Below are positions 35,500-49,300 of a DNA stretch of 64,000 bases, one piece after another. The notes under the pieces are model-generated. The model was not told where the DNA came from, did no database searches, and saw nothing but the letters and a program-made list of their open reading frames with translations. The first letter of the stretch is position 1. The number at the start of each line of letters is the position of its first letter. The stretch is from Diadema setosum (taxonomy: Eukaryota; Echinodermata; Echinoidea; Diadematoida; Diadematidae): assembly GCA_033980235.1 (NCBI GenBank), contig CM067066.1, forward strand, positions 30,646,680 to 30,710,679. Reading direction: 5' to 3'. The translations under genes were made by a program, and so were the position numbers.

Positions 35500-38015
35500 C
35501 ATAACCAAGCGCCAACCAACATAATATTTGATGAGTTTTTTGTTTTTCAACAAATCAGTCCATTCACAACTGAATGATATTGATTTGTCGTTCTCTGAAA
35601 ATACAGATGGCAATAGGAGTACAGTGTAAGGATATACCGTTGGTATCATGTCATAGTAATTTTGCAGACACATTGTAGTCCAGGCAGTCAAAATGATCAA
35701 AATAACGATGCTGACGATACACATATTTATCATCCAACGAACGTAATTAGGATGTGGCGTTCGGAGAGGACTTGGGGGTTTTAATTATCACCTGAATGGA
35801 CATCTCGCAGTACGCCACACAGCAAACACACACCGACCATGATTGTTCACACGGGTATAAGCACTCGAATATTTATAACCTACACATAATGCAACACACA
35901 CACACCCTCACACGCGCGCTCGCACACACCGATACACACGTGTGCACAAATCAAGGTATGAAATGGACATCATCGCGGGAGAAGAGGCAGCATCCAGCCA
36001 ATGGCGATGCTACTGGTATTTGAAACAATCTTGGCTCCGCCAAAGTCGTGTGCGACACCGAATTCGACGGTTACACTCGTTTCCCATCTGTTGGCAGGTA
36101 AAGTCCACCTCTAGTTTTTTCTTCCTCTGCGTCTCCAGCAGGTTTTATATTCGGTTCGGTTGCTGATGTTTGAAACTTTGTGTCGTAAAAACTAGATGTA
36201 TTTGATCAAATCCAGCCGATACTGATTAGACCCTGGCAGTCACTCATCCTATAAGTGCCAATCGAGGATATTTGATGGCGTAATAATGTGCACTGGAGCT
36301 GGAAAACTTTGACATGCTGGCAGCCTGAGGTGCACTGGGGGAAAGTTTCCGTCGGAAGTGGAGCAGATCTGATTTTGGTAAGGGGAAACAGGACTGAGTT
36401 CATCGCTTTACATTAAATATTACTTTTCCTTGAAGACACCTCTGACGCTCTGAGTATCATAAATGATGCACATGCTTGACCTAGTGCTTCATCATTTCAT
36501 TCAGTCTCCCGATTTGGTCATAGTTTATAATTCGTCGAAGTAGTTTCATAAACGTGACTATTGGGAATTGTATTCGATCATTTTCACCTCGAAATCTTGC
36601 AATAAAAGGAAGATATCTATGAAATCTCTAGAAAAAAAAAAAGAAAAAGGATATGCAACTGTGAACATTTCAACTTTGGATTATATAATTGTGACCAAAA
36701 GCAAATACCTCACGAACCTCGGCGCATCTTTGCCTTGAGTTCGATCTGATTCTCGGCCTGGTCAAACTACAGGACATAATATGTGAAACAGGGACTAGTA
36801 AGAGCGTAAAAACAAAACAAAAAATATCATCCTTCGCTTATTTATCTTGTTTATGCTGTCCGTTGCTTACTGAAATCGTTTTTTGTTTTTTGTTTTTTCA
36901 TGTGGCTGTTCAGAAGCTTGGATCCCCAAAGGTGAAAATTGTGTGACTCGGGGCTAAAGAGATCCCTATACTGTCTTTGACCATAATAATACAACTATTA
37001 TCATCGCACTGACTTTCCCCATCATAAGTTGTCCTTTATCTTTTTAACTACACAGTTTTGCACATACTTAGCTAGCTATGTCGGGTATCATATTCAAGAA
37101 TCTATTTCAAAATTTACCAGATTAACGCATCATGAGTATTTGGGCAACATTTGAAAAAATGAAGATCATCGTTATACCATATTCTCTCATGACCTGTGAC
37201 AGTGTATCCAACGAAATAGGGAATGAATATTATGCATATGAAGTGAAAATTAACATGCTCATACTGCTATATTGCTCTCTTAAAGATCAGAAATGAGTAT
37301 TACTATATGGTGCCGCGACTTTTATACTATCTGTATAGTGAAATTGTTGTTACTACTATAGCGATAGAGTTGTAATGAGCAAAATGACTGACGATATAGG
37401 CTTGGCGCAACGCTTATCATGGTATTAATATTTCAATTTAATCATGCCCAATTACCTCGCTCGCATTACCACCCTCACAGCGTTTAAAGCACCAACTCTG
37501 TATTCCTGAGAAACACTAGTAATGCTGATATAGTTGAATGGCGCCTAGGCTCTCTTGATGGGTAGGATATATTCCTTCCCTTACTGTGACCCGAGGAGCG
37601 TGTGTCTGTTTGAAATCTGACTGGCGGCTGTCAGGTTACTTACTACATCAAAATAATGCAATGCGATTATACTACCGGATACGCAGTCGCTGGATTAAGA
37701 AGTCGGTGTCATCAAAATGTTTTAGAAATCTTTCTTTTGTGTGCATTGAATTGATGTCCTTTAAAAGGAAAGTCAAAGTGATGAATTTTGGTGCAGAATT
37801 GCTGTCGTTGACAGCGCAGTAGCTGGCTTCGTTTAGAAAGGGGAGCAGTATTTGCATAATCACACTATTCTCTATTTCTAAACTATAGTTGCACGTACTC
37901 AGTTTTCAAGTGTCATGTTTTCTGCACTTGAGTGCAAAACAAACACGTTTAAACGTTGACAATGTCGACATTGTCAGAGCACAATGTCAGTTATGCTCAC
38001 AATAAACTTGTTGTC
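35500..38015. other. Non-coding stretch
   Basis: No supported gene; only short CA runs (about 35890-35940). Confidence 0.4.
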
Positions 38016-38019
38016 TTTA

Positions 38020-38155
38020 ATTTACTTAGACATTTTACTTAGACTAATTTACTTAGACTTAGACTAATTTACTAATCTACTTAGACTTAGAGTAATTTAC
38101 TAATTTACTTAGACTTAGACTAATCTACTAATTTACTTAGACTTAGACTAATCTA
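38020..38155. repeat. Minisatellite of TTTACTTAGACTTAGACTAA units
   Basis: Several imperfect copies, about 28-30 bases each, of a TTTACTTAGACTTAGACTAA-type unit. It ends just before the LINE remnant. Confidence 0.8.
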
Positions 38156-38193
38156 GGTTAACACAAGAAGCCAAGTTAAAAACTATTCTGAGC

Positions 38194-39510
38194 ATGAATA
38201 AAAAGAAGACAACCCCATCAGACTCTTGTTATGCCAGCAAATCCATCAAAATGCATTGTAATATGCACAAGGATTCTATTTCTTTCTCTTATGTATTTGT
38301 CGCTCATAATGATATTAATATTCTCGTTCGCGTAGTTGATACAGAATTAGAAAGGCGACTGAATGGTTTAATTATCACTGAATACATGTATTAAAAATAT
38401 GTTTGTCTTTTTAGCAATACAGTTATACTTTAAATACGGAGCTTGTTTTGGATGATTTCCCTTTAGATGTTTATCATAATGAAATCCTTAGAATTATTCG
38501 AGACAATTTTTATTTTTCTCTCGTTGAAATCACACTTTGATTTTATTTGCAAAACCGTTTGCTAACATAACATAACATGTTATAATATACTCTACTTTGT
38601 TACTACCTTACTTAGATTATGTGATATTTGCATGGGGAAACACTTGTTCTACTTTACTATACAGAAAGAATATCATTATTACAGAAAAAAAAAAGCCGTT
38701 CGTATCATTTGTAACGAATCGCGGAGAAGTCATATTAATGATTTATTTCACGAAAATAATATTTTAAAAATTCATGATTTATACCGTTTGCAATTGGGAC
38801 AATTCGTGTATAAACTCACCAACCATTCTCTCCCCTATGTATTTGATTCTATGTTTATTAAAAATGAAAATGTTCATGCGTATCCGACTTGTCAATCCCG
38901 TGAATATCATTTGTCTCTGACTAGGACAGTTTTTGCAAAATCTTTATTCTCCTTTTCTGGACCAAAATTCTGGAATTCTCTTGATAATAGTATAAAAGAA
39001 GCCATGAATTTTGATATTTCTTTAAAGTTAAAGAATTATTTAAAAACTTCATAATTATGCCACATAGTAAATTACTCTTATTTGTACTTTTGACTTTCAA
39101 AATTATTGAAGAGAAAATTATTCAAGAGAGCTGTCTTGTGATTGTTAATGTGCGTCCTTGTGTGTGCATGTATGTGTTTACTGTCTGTCTTTTTTTCTAT
39201 CTCTTAGGTAAATTGTCTTTTTTTTTTTGGCAATTTGATTTCTTCCCCCTTTTTATGAGGGGACTGCATACTACAAGCTCTGCTTTTTAGCAGTCCCCTC
39301 CATTTCCATCAATATTGTTTCTGACTTTACCATAATGATATAACATTTATTTGTGTCTCTGTTAATAATTTACCTTTGTCTTTATTACATGTTATTATGT
39401 TCATCACATTGTTGTACCGATTTCTTGACATTATCTATATATGTGAACATTTTATTATATTCCTAATTATTTCGTTGGAAATAAAATAAATCAAATTGAA
39501 CTTGAACTTG
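38194..39510 (+). mobile_element. Degenerate non-LTR retrotransposon (LINE) copy A, 3' part
   Basis: 38632-39054 encodes a reverse-transcriptase C-terminal region (KKAVRIICNESRR, ILKIHDLYRLQLGQFVYKLT, YHLSLTRTVFAKSLFSF, GPKFWNSLDNSIKEA). Just upstream, LLLPYLDYVIFAWGN appears in another frame, so a frameshift is present. 38194-38394 may be an even more decayed part near the catalytic region. The 3' UTR has an 11-bp perfect stem (39257-39300) and a tail of TTGAAC repeats. The look recalls CR1/L2-like clades; the clade is not certain. Confidence 0.75.
39257..39300 (+). other. LINE 3' UTR stem-loop (copy A)
   Basis: GAGGGGACTGC and GCAGTCCCCTC are perfect inverses around a 22-base loop containing CTACAAGCTCTGCTTTTTA. 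The structure is conserved in the other two LINE ends. Confidence 0.75.
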
Positions 39511-40059
39511 CACATAACATAACACAACATAATGTAACATAGACATAATTAATAGACAAAAAATGTTCCCCTCTAAAATCATTACTTATGCTACACTCCT
39601 GTTATGTTACACACTATATAAACATATCTATTTATATTAACCCAAATTTCACAGAATCGCTTTGGTCTATAAACGCCTTCTATTGTTCACTTGAAAAATT
39701 CCGCCTTTCCCCTCATTTTATATCATTGCTACTTTTACCCAAGTGCAGTTATCACAGCTCTTGTCTAGCTCTGTCTCTATTCAAGTCATTTCCGCAATTG
39801 ACCTTATATTGTCTTCCTCCCTTCTCACGCTACGCTATATATACTTTCGATATATATATCTGCAGGTTGCTGTCTCCGCTGTAATTATACTCGTCACTTC
39901 TGTTGCATTATTATGATGTCAGTCTTGTTGTCATATTCCCCTGTTTCCATGTTAGTCTTGTGTCATATTTTCCTGTTTCCATGTCAGTCTTGTCATGAAA
40001 CGACATAATTTTTGGACATTTTTTTTTCTCAGAGCGGCCTACATAATTATTACAAGCAT

Positions 40060-40165
40060 TATTTGTTTTTTCAGTGGGTCCCTTCATCATTGTGTACGTA
40101 CATTAGATATTGTTAATCATGGTGATTTGTTACAATCGAAAATTGCACGGTTTTGCCATGTTTCC
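40060..40165 (+). mobile_element. LINE reverse-transcriptase fragment
   Basis: One frame reads LDIVNHGDLLQSKIARFCHV, like the FDTVNHDILLSKL motif of LINE reverse transcriptases. Short and degraded. Confidence 0.4.
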
Positions 40166-40654
40166 CTGGTATAATGTTTCGCCTTTTTATATACCCTCTA
40201 CATGTCGTCTATTATACCTACATTACTCATAATATAAGTGAAGAGTGAAGTGTATATTACATGTATGTTTAGTTCAAAAATGAAATCAACTGAATTGAAA
40301 AATTAATATTATAACGAATGACAGGTGACATTCCCTCTTACTATGTAAACAGCTAATAAAATCTTTTGTATTTTTACTATTCATGGTAGGGCGTACTGTA
40401 GATTATATATAAGTCCATTTAAAGTAATGACCAGTAACGAATTTAGTTTGAAATTATGAATAACATTCTAGCAGTTGAAAGCATCAAAACAAGTGCTTCG
40501 TGTATCGAACGCCTGCCTGTTCTCAACGATTACCACACTTTGAAATACAATAATGCGTACATTGTGCAAAGGCAATGAAAAAAAAAATATTCTGTGAACA
40601 ACTATGCTTATGTATGTACATGAATGTACATGTACAATGGTGATACAGAAACCA

Positions 40655-40688
40655 ACAAATCAAATCAAATCAAATCAAATCAAATCAA
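40655..40688. repeat. (ATCAA)n microsatellite
   Basis: Seven or so ATCAA units. Confidence 0.8.
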
Positions 40689-41610
40689 GTAACGCGTATG
40701 TTTCTCTTAATAGAGATTGATACAAGATGATTGATGATTTTATTCCGCTTGATTATGCAGAGAATTATTGTGGTTTCTAATGAGGATGACTCAGTTGGGG
40801 AAATAAATGGATAAATGTGGAACGAGCTTACATTTGCAAAACATCCATCATTTTGGTCATCCGTTGAAGATGGAAACAACTACAAAACTGATATCAATAA
40901 ATTATCGTTTGCGACTGTCAAGCTGCAGTTTGTGCATATCATGGTTTTATAAATTCTTCCTATTCATGAAATGGCAACGACAAGATGTCATGACAAAAAT
41001 ATCTCTCCTACGGCAAGTAAGCCTTCAAAATCAACACAATTTGTGCGTCTTCAAAATCTTAGAAATCATTTTAGTAACCAATCCAATATGAATTAATTTA
41101 AGGAAATAAAGGTCATCGATTTGCAGCCTCATTACAGCTGTTTTTGAGCTTGCACCCGATCGCTGCTAGGTTTTAGTAACTGAAATTTCCACATCATTGC
41201 TGCTTCACGTTTACATTATTTCATCTTCCGTTGTGGGGAGCTAAACAGGTAATACCATAACACCTACAACCCCTTTTTCTCTCCACAGCCTCCCCCCCCC
41301 TTCTCATTGTAAGCACGTATAGTCAGTGATGCCCTTTTACAGGGCTAGATCACTTAATAGCGTTGCCGATAATCATCACAGGCAGATCTGAGTAATCAAA
41401 TTCATCAACTCTTCGAGAGCTCGTTTGCTGACGCTATATGCGACGACCAACCAACAGTCCAATACCCGTAGGCCAATAATTCGTCGATACTTGCGTCGTA
41501 GAAAAAAATAGATAAATGGGACAAAATAAATGTAATATGTCAAGAAAGACCTTCTTGAAAGCAAGAGATTATTACGCAGAGGGTTAAGGTGTGGTCTGAT
41601 TTTTCTTATT

Positions 41611-41658
41611 TGTCTCCCTCTGTATAAATTAGGTTCGTAAGATCGCAATTGCTGATAG
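41611..41658 (-). mobile_element. SINE tail fragment
   Basis: TGTCTCCCTCTGTATAAATT followed by AAGATCGCAATTGCTGAT matches the body end of the SINE at 16285-16434. The tRNA-like head is missing. Confidence 0.55.
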
Positions 41659-41756
41659 AGACAAATTGAAAAAAAAAAAAAAAATCATACCACAAAAATG
41701 TTCTTCCCGGCTTGATTTACGTAATTTTGTCTCCGAACTTTTTCAGTAATTTTCAC

Positions 41757-41803
41757 AGATTTTCGAATGTGTGAGTGTGTGTGCTTGCGCGCGCGCACGT
41801 GCG

Positions 41804-41837
<34 letters not shown>

Positions 41838-41838
41838 T
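41757..41838. repeat. (GT)n with GCGCGC core
   Basis: GT-rich microsatellite with CGCGCGCGCACGTGCG inside. Confidence 0.85.
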
Positions 41839-43539
41839 GTTTTGGGTTAGCTTACTTGTCTGCCTCCAAACATGTTTGATAGAAAAACGTAAAGGTAGTG
41901 GCTAAGGAGCAATGGGGAGCGATCTAAAAAACAACCTTCCATGCTCCTAGGAAATTATTTGTCCCTTTGTAGACTATTCTTGATCACAATCCTGCGTCAA
42001 CGACGACACTGCAATCATACCGATAGCAATCCACACCATGATTTTCTGAAGTGAATAAAACAGCTTAGCTCTTTTTATTTCTTAAGTTTTCATTTTCAGG
42101 TTGCTTTATTTCTCCGCTTGTGCAACGGAAACATTATGACAAATCAACAACGTTCACATCAAGATGTTAATAAGAATATTCAATGAGTGCTTTTTAGAAA
42201 TAAGTATAATCAATTGTCAGTACATCAAAAGTTTTAAAGGCATATATTGAGCTTTCTAGAAACACACTCGTCTCGTTTTTCATTAGAATTTGTTATTTGC
42301 ACTCATTAGGATTATATCGGACAATAATTGTTCGCGAATATGAGATGGGCACGTGTACTGCCTTTAATTCATCTACACAGAGAGATAGAGAGACCAAAAA
42401 GAAAAAAAAAAGAAAAAAAAAGGTTCCGTTGATTTCAGGATACTGTACATTATTGATGCCACAGAGATGTGACAGCAGGCACATTCCGTCGAGTTAAAAT
42501 CGAAAAGCTGTTGTTTTAAAAAAAGTAGGCAAAAACATACGGCAAGTCGCATCCCCTATCGAGCTGTGATCAGTAATCTATCCACGCCATCGAATGACAA
42601 ACCACATCTCCTTGTAAAGAATGACGCATTGCATCCGAAACCTTCATTGTAATTACATCGATCCCCACTCAGCGTCGGAGCGACCTTCTCTTTATATCTT
42701 ATCTGGGCCAGACTCCAAAAGATTTCGTGTCCATAGCAATATCTAAGGAAGATCTGGCCGAGTTAACAGCTGTGTGATGGATTTGTAAAATTTCAAAGAA
42801 TGCACGTCTCTTTCATATATTAATGACGTTCAGAGCTTGTAATACTTTCTGACTGATTCTCTGAACGTGCCTTTCAGCAAACAAATTTTAATGACACTCT
42901 CTGGCTAGGAAACAGTGACAAACATATTTTGAAGGTTTGTATCAAACGTTATAAACTTATCCTCATATCTAATATGATTATATGATTTGTATAAATGTCA
43001 ACACATGTGTGAATATATAGGGCCAACATACAAATTACAAATGAGATTTGGCTGAAAATTCAATAAAAAAAATAACTTATTATATCTTTCTATTTCTTAA
43101 CTCTTCTTAGTTTAAATTTCATTGGGATGGTAAAGTATTGGTGGAAATGAAGATTGAGCTTTTAACTTTTTGCCAGATACTAAGAAACCACGTATGAAAT
43201 ATTACAGAACATTCCGCCTTAAGAGTAATTAAAAGTTTATTTGATGAAAATCGATTTTTAAATGGCTGAGATATCCAAAAGTAAAGCGATCCTGATAAAA
43301 GCTGGATCCCACATTTTATCAGTATCACTTTGTTTTTGGATATGTCCGCCACTTCAAGACCAATTTTCATCAAATGAACGTTGAATTCCTCTTTCATATT
43401 TCATAAGAGGTTTCTGATTATCTAAGCAAAAAAAAAAAAAAAATAGAAACTTGAAGCCAAGTCTCAACCGAAACTATACCGTCTCTTTAACGAATGACAG
43501 ACCATTATTTTGATTTTGATACGCTTAACACTGCTTTAA

Positions 43540-43996
43540 AGGGCCCCTGAAATCCAAATGCATGTTGATTTGTGTTGATTTATGATACCCTCAACATCAC
43601 TTTTGCGGTGAAACGAATATCTCGAAACCTTCGATATATTTTTAACGATATTTTCTTCTATTTTTCTTCAGATTACTTGGGAACGCCCACAAAAATACTT
43701 CCAAACCAATTTTAATCTTGTGACCTCATCTGTCAATCATTGCTAAAGAACTGAAATGTTTAACAGAAGACATTGGAATGCACCTTCCCCTCGACTCAGC
43801 ATAACTTGCATGTTTTTGTGATGTTAATGTGACTAACAAAAGACATGGCGAGGGAAGAGTAATCTGAAGAAAAATAGAAGAAAAAAATCGTTAAAAATAT
43901 ATGAAATGTTTCTAGATATTCATTTCACCGCAAAAGTGATGTTGAGGGTATCATAAGTCAACACAAATCAACAGGCATTTGGATTTCAGGGGCACT
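43540..43996. mobile_element. TTAA-flanked foldback element, copy 1
   Basis: Ends AGGGCCCCTGAAATCCAAAT and ATTTGGATTTCAGGGGCACT, flanked by TTAA (43536-43539, 43997-44000). The arms are inverted over about 130 bases (GTGTTGATTTATGATACCCT at the left, AGGGTATCATAAGTCAACAC at the right). No protein. Confidence 0.85.
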
Positions 43997-45070
43997 TTAA
44001 TGAACAAACCAAAATTTCAATTAAAAAAAAAGAATCTACCGTTGGTTGTTGTGATTTTCATCCACGTCTTGAAATCAGATTACGACAGGACTACTTACGC
44101 TGCGCGGAGTAATACTTTATCCGCTCAACAGAGAGGATTTTCAGGGGCACAACACAGTATAAAATAGTACGCAATATGATTAGCATCGACTACCAATTTC
44201 AGCAACCTGCGCTTTTCCGGCGAGGATTTTGTTTATGATAGTGTCAGTTAGGAGATGTCGTCTAAAAAAAAAAAAAAAAATAAAAAATATTTGTCACCCG
44301 TAAAGGCATGGCCAAGAAAGGAATTTAAGCTATTGCTAGGTGAAGACACTCATATCCGGCTATACTTTTTAATGACATGAAATTTGATTAGATAAGTTGG
44401 TGGTGTGGGAAAAGAGCTAAGGCGCTCAGGTAACGACCCGCTTACACTTCCGTCTGATTAGAATCTCAATTACGGAGCAGCGGACCAAATTGATGTACAA
44501 CCTTGAAATCAAATTCCTTCGGTTCTATTCACTTGTGCCCTGCACATCTTCTCATATCTTTATGACGTCATTTTTTTTTTCGTTTGGTTTATAAAACGAT
44601 TGTATGTTTCCGAGTGAGAAGTTGGGGTGTTTTTCAGGAATCAAGTCAATATTCCACTATAAAAGTCTTAAGTTCATTAGAACTGCACACAGATTTACTA
44701 AATAGTCAGTTTACTTCAGACGGGAGGGTTCAACTGTGCTCGCAACTACGAAGAGTTATGAAGGAAGGAAGAAAAAACGTTACTTCAATATGGTAATTGG
44801 AGTAAGATTGAGCCTAAGCTGCAGAAGAGCGTGTCGATAGAACAGTGAACGACAATGAGGGACGAATTCAAAACCGAGCAAGTAACGGTTGCAGGAGTCG
44901 ATAGAGGGTGCAGAGAGGGACATTTCTGCAATGCTCCGATGGGAAGATTCCCGCATTGGTTGTCATCTATTTCTAGGAGTAGGGGGGGGGGGGGGGGCTT
45001 TCCTCTGTAAACTATCCAGAAACCCAAGTGCAGTGGTGTCGGCTCCAGCTCATCTTTACCCCCCCCCCCC

Positions 45071-45125
45071 TTTTTTTTTCCTTTCCTTCCTTCCTTCCTT
45101 CCTTCCTTCCTTCCTTCCTTCCTTC
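45071..45125. repeat. (TTCC)n microsatellite
   Basis: Twelve or so CTTC units after a C/T tract. Confidence 0.9.
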
Positions 45126-45369
45126 ATTCATTAATTCATTTTCTCCTATATACCATATACACATACGCCCATGTACGCTCATATTCCGTAAACGAATAAT
45201 AATAGAATGAGCCGTTGCATCACTGTTGCCACAAGTAAACCTAAAAGCTATATTTTGCAAAAGCTGTTTTGTTTCCTTCTGCTTCTGGTTTATACAGTTG
45301 TCCAGTGTATAGTAAATGCCTGATGCCTGGTTTCGTTTCGGGGTTGTTGTTTGTTTGGTTTTTTTTTTC

Positions 45370-46395
45370 GTTTTTTTTTTCATTTCCAACACACATGATT
45401 ACAGCATTTGAACACATACTAATGATACAATAATGCGATGAAAAACAAACTATCAACCATAATACATTTTTATAATTTTTAAGACAAGTACAGAAAAAAA
45501 AAATGGTTGGAAATGGAGGGGACTGCTAAAGAGCAGAGCTTGTAGTTTGCAGTCCCCTCATATAAAAAAAAATGTACTTACAAAACTGATAAAACGATGC
45601 AAAGAAAGTAAAGTAGAGACGAAGTACACACATACAGACACATTAACACACACGAGACACCTCCCTTGTAATGAGGGAAAGAGGAAAGGTAAGTAAAGGT
45701 GGAACGAATGACAGGAAGATAATCCCTTAACAGTGGACAGAGAAAAGGGAGAGGGAAGAGGAAGATGGACGGTCAAAACCAGGGAATGTGAGGCATGAGA
45801 TATAAGCTCCCCAAAATAAAGGAGTGTAAAATGGAGTTGTAGTAAACGATAGACGATTGTGGTAAAAATGGGACTAGAAATTGAGGCTTACAAAAATATA
45901 ACTCATTCTGAAATATATAAATTTTTATAAGATTTCTTTAATCTGAAGGTGAAGGTATTCAAACATAAAGCTTTTTTTATACAACTATCAAGAAAATTCC
46001 CAAATTTCGGAGCAGAAAAGAGAATGCAGATTTAGCGAAAATAGTTCTGGTTAAAGGCAAATGATATTCACTGGATTGCATAGGTAGGATATGAATGGAC
46101 AGTTTCGTTTTGATGAACATATAGTCTAATACAGAAGGGAGAGAATTATTGTTAAGCTTATATATACATCGTCCTAAATACAATCGATACAAATCGTAAA
46201 TCTTTAAGATGTTGTTTCAATAAAATAAAGCATGAGTATGGCATCTCCATGATCCCTGACAAAGAATAATACGAAGATCTTTATTTCTGTAGTAATAATA
46301 TTCTTCCTGAGTAAGATTTATAATATTGTATGTGTTTCCCCAGACAAGTATGCCATAATCTAAGTAGGGCAATATCAAGGTAGATTATTACATGA
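45370..46395 (-). mobile_element. Degenerate LINE copy B, 3' part
   Basis: On the minus strand LPYLDYG-like text (near 46340-46380) is followed by RLYLGRCIYKLNNNSLP and EYHLPLTRTIFAKSAFSFL (about 45990-46190), then a 3' UTR with the 11-bp stem-loop (45516-45559) and a TTGGAAATGAAAA tail. The frame is broken. It is homologous to copies A and C. Confidence 0.7.
45516..45559 (-). other. LINE 3' UTR stem-loop (copy B)
   Basis: GAGGGGACTGC / GCAGTCCCCTC perfect arms, identical to copy A. Confidence 0.75.
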
Positions 46396-46399
46396 AAAG

Positions 46400-49300
46400 A
46401 GCATTTTTGGGAGGAAAAAAAAAAACACACTTTATTTTAACATAACTTATTCAAAATTATTTATGATTTCTTGCATCAATGACCTAAATTTAATTCCCCT
46501 TATCTTTAATACTCAAAGTACTGCTCAAGGCATTGCATAATGTTCTCAGATCATGTAGACATGACATGAATGATAACACCACTCTTACATCAGATTTTGA
46601 GTGTGTCCTTAAACACGATTATTTGCTTTTTTTCGAGCGGCATTGAAAAAAAGAGTATGTAATTTTTCAGTCGCAATGTAATAGATGGCAGGTGTTTGTT
46701 GAATCATATGCATTTTTTTTTTTGGGGGGGGGGGCAAAATTGTGCTTGCCTTCATGAATTCAAGTGTTCATAGGAAGCAACAGCAGATTGAATGTGTACA
46801 TCGATTTTGTGACCTTCACAGTTGCCGCGTAAAGCATGAAACATCTGTCCTCGTAATGAAAACACATAAAACAAATGATTTAAAAAATACTGCCAAGCAA
46901 AGTGGATTGAATGTACAATTTTCTTGCTCAACAAGGTACTAACACGACTGAATATTTATAGAATGTTCTAATGAATAAACAGGACGAGTGAAGCAGGCGG
47001 TAGAATTGACACTCCTGTAGTTTTGAAGACGACGGTCTATACAAACCTTCTTAAGATTTTATGCACTGTGAGTGATCGTGGGATGAGTGAATATTAACAG
47101 ACTGCCGCACGAGCTCGAAATAGGGAAAAAAGTTTTAAAACTCAAAGGAGGCGTTCCACGATGGCATAAAGGACTTTTCAAGGAACAAACTTGCATACAT
47201 TATGATTACGTAGAACAATCAGAGGAGCGTGTGATCTCTACCTCACTTTGCACTCCAGTTATTTTTACTCACCGCTTTAGATATCGTTAGCATACATTGA
47301 ATACATGATTGCTGTACACTGGTCGAAGCTTTTGGTACTCACAATTCATTACAACTTTCACACGTCGCAGGTAATCACTTAATTTTGTTTAAGGGAATGA
47401 ACAGTTTGTGTTTCTAAATTTTTACCTTTTTTTCTTTTCAAATCAAATTCCGTCGTTTAATATCTCATTTGGTCATCATCGCCTCTAAAAATAAAAACAG
47501 CACAGAAACATTAGATTAGTTTTATTCTTTAATAACAACAACAACAACAACAACAACAACGACAACAAAAATAATAGCAACAACGACAACAACATTATTC
47601 ATCAGTTAACGTAACGGTGGATTCGAATCCGCTAACACAGGATAGATTGACCTATATCTATTCAAGATGTATAATGTAAAGCCGGATCAAATTCTGTGAT
47701 AAGAGGACAGTTTATTTGTGATAGAAAACGGGCGTCAAACTATTGGCCATGTCCTCCTAACCCGGTGGGAGTGAAAACTGGTGAAATCTATTTTTGGTCC
47801 CCATGGGCCAGTGACATTTAAAGGATAACTGATGACCAGTCCAAAGGGTTATACTGACTGTGTTATTAGTAATTCACACGCCATAACGAGGCAACTCCAT
47901 TGCGAATTCTACACAGCGCCGTTAATAAAGGATGAGCGTAGGCTCCAGACTTAATTCGAAATAGATTACGAGGCGATCGGCTTTATCTATTTTTTTTTCC
48001 ATAGCGAGGTTTTAACAATGGCAACCGTCAAACACATTAACATACGATTTTTTTTTTTCAATTCACGCAAAGGGTAGATATCATCATCACACACGCTTCC
48101 CCAACATATTGGCAACCAACAAGATCAAATGGATTGGACCAAGAAAACTGGCTGGCATCTCTGCTACCTTGAATTGAAAAAGACTATATAGGGGAACGAG
48201 ATTTCGCGGAAGGAGATTTCGAACTCGTCAATGTATATACCCAGTTGGAGTGTTCTTAGTAAAATGCTCAGAACAGACTAACAGATCTGAATACTAAAGC
48301 AAGATTTATCTGATCACAAATGTCCATCTTGAAGGAACGAAATATACTGATTCAAAAATAGGTTTTAAGAGGATTAGCGCGAAGGCTTAAAAAGTGAAAT
48401 GCATTGTTGCATTGATACAGGTTCACAGTGTGTCTTGTAAGTCCAGTTTAAATTACCACTGTTTTCGGGAATACAGTCTCTCAATTAAATTCTTTGTATT
48501 CGGATTTTGTTTTCTCCGCGGAAGCATTTGATTACAAAATATAAACCCCTTCTACTTCTCGTTATTTCGCAAGCCCTACAGCGCATCATATTGAACTAGA
48601 ATTTGCCTTTGAAGGATGGTTATTGTGAGTGAAATTGATGACGTCAAAGCTACAGGTCAACAAACTAAAAAATCGGCTTGTTGGAATTGGCTTGTTGGTA
48701 GTCGTGGACATCCGAAAAACTCTGCTGATCATTTTACTTTATTAGATACATAGTGTATCCATATTTCATTTCTTTTTCATATTATAAAATCCATTGATCA
48801 GTTTACAGTAAGCAACTTATAGATATGTAACTAGAACGAATTCATGTATGACCATATTGCAGACTGTTTAAAAAATGAGGGTAAAATCAAAATCACATGC
48901 GGATATATGGATGTGATACGCATATATATTTGTTGATTGCTGACTGCATGACCTTTGAATAATCACGCTCCTGAAAAGCGGTGATTATAATTTCAATCAG
49001 CTTTGAATTGTAATTGTATGTGCAAGGTTCCTATTTGAGGTCGCATAATATGAAAATGTGATTGTGGAAGGAGAAGGTTTTTTTTATCGACAATTTCCCG
49101 GTCAAGTTCTGCCTTTTCAAAAACAAGCATACATAAATAAACAGGCAAGCAAATTAAAACTAATAAAATTTGGGAAAAATTAAAAAATACAGCATATTTG
49201 TAATCATAACTTCAAGAATATAATGCTATGTTACAAGTAAGTTATCACTGGTTAGATTTTATTTCGCTCTATCTGACGATGGGCTTACTTTGAAATTTTT

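Noticed and set aside
45012..45392. Minus frame with GRKEGRKE repeats
   Set aside because: It is the translation of the TTCC microsatellite.
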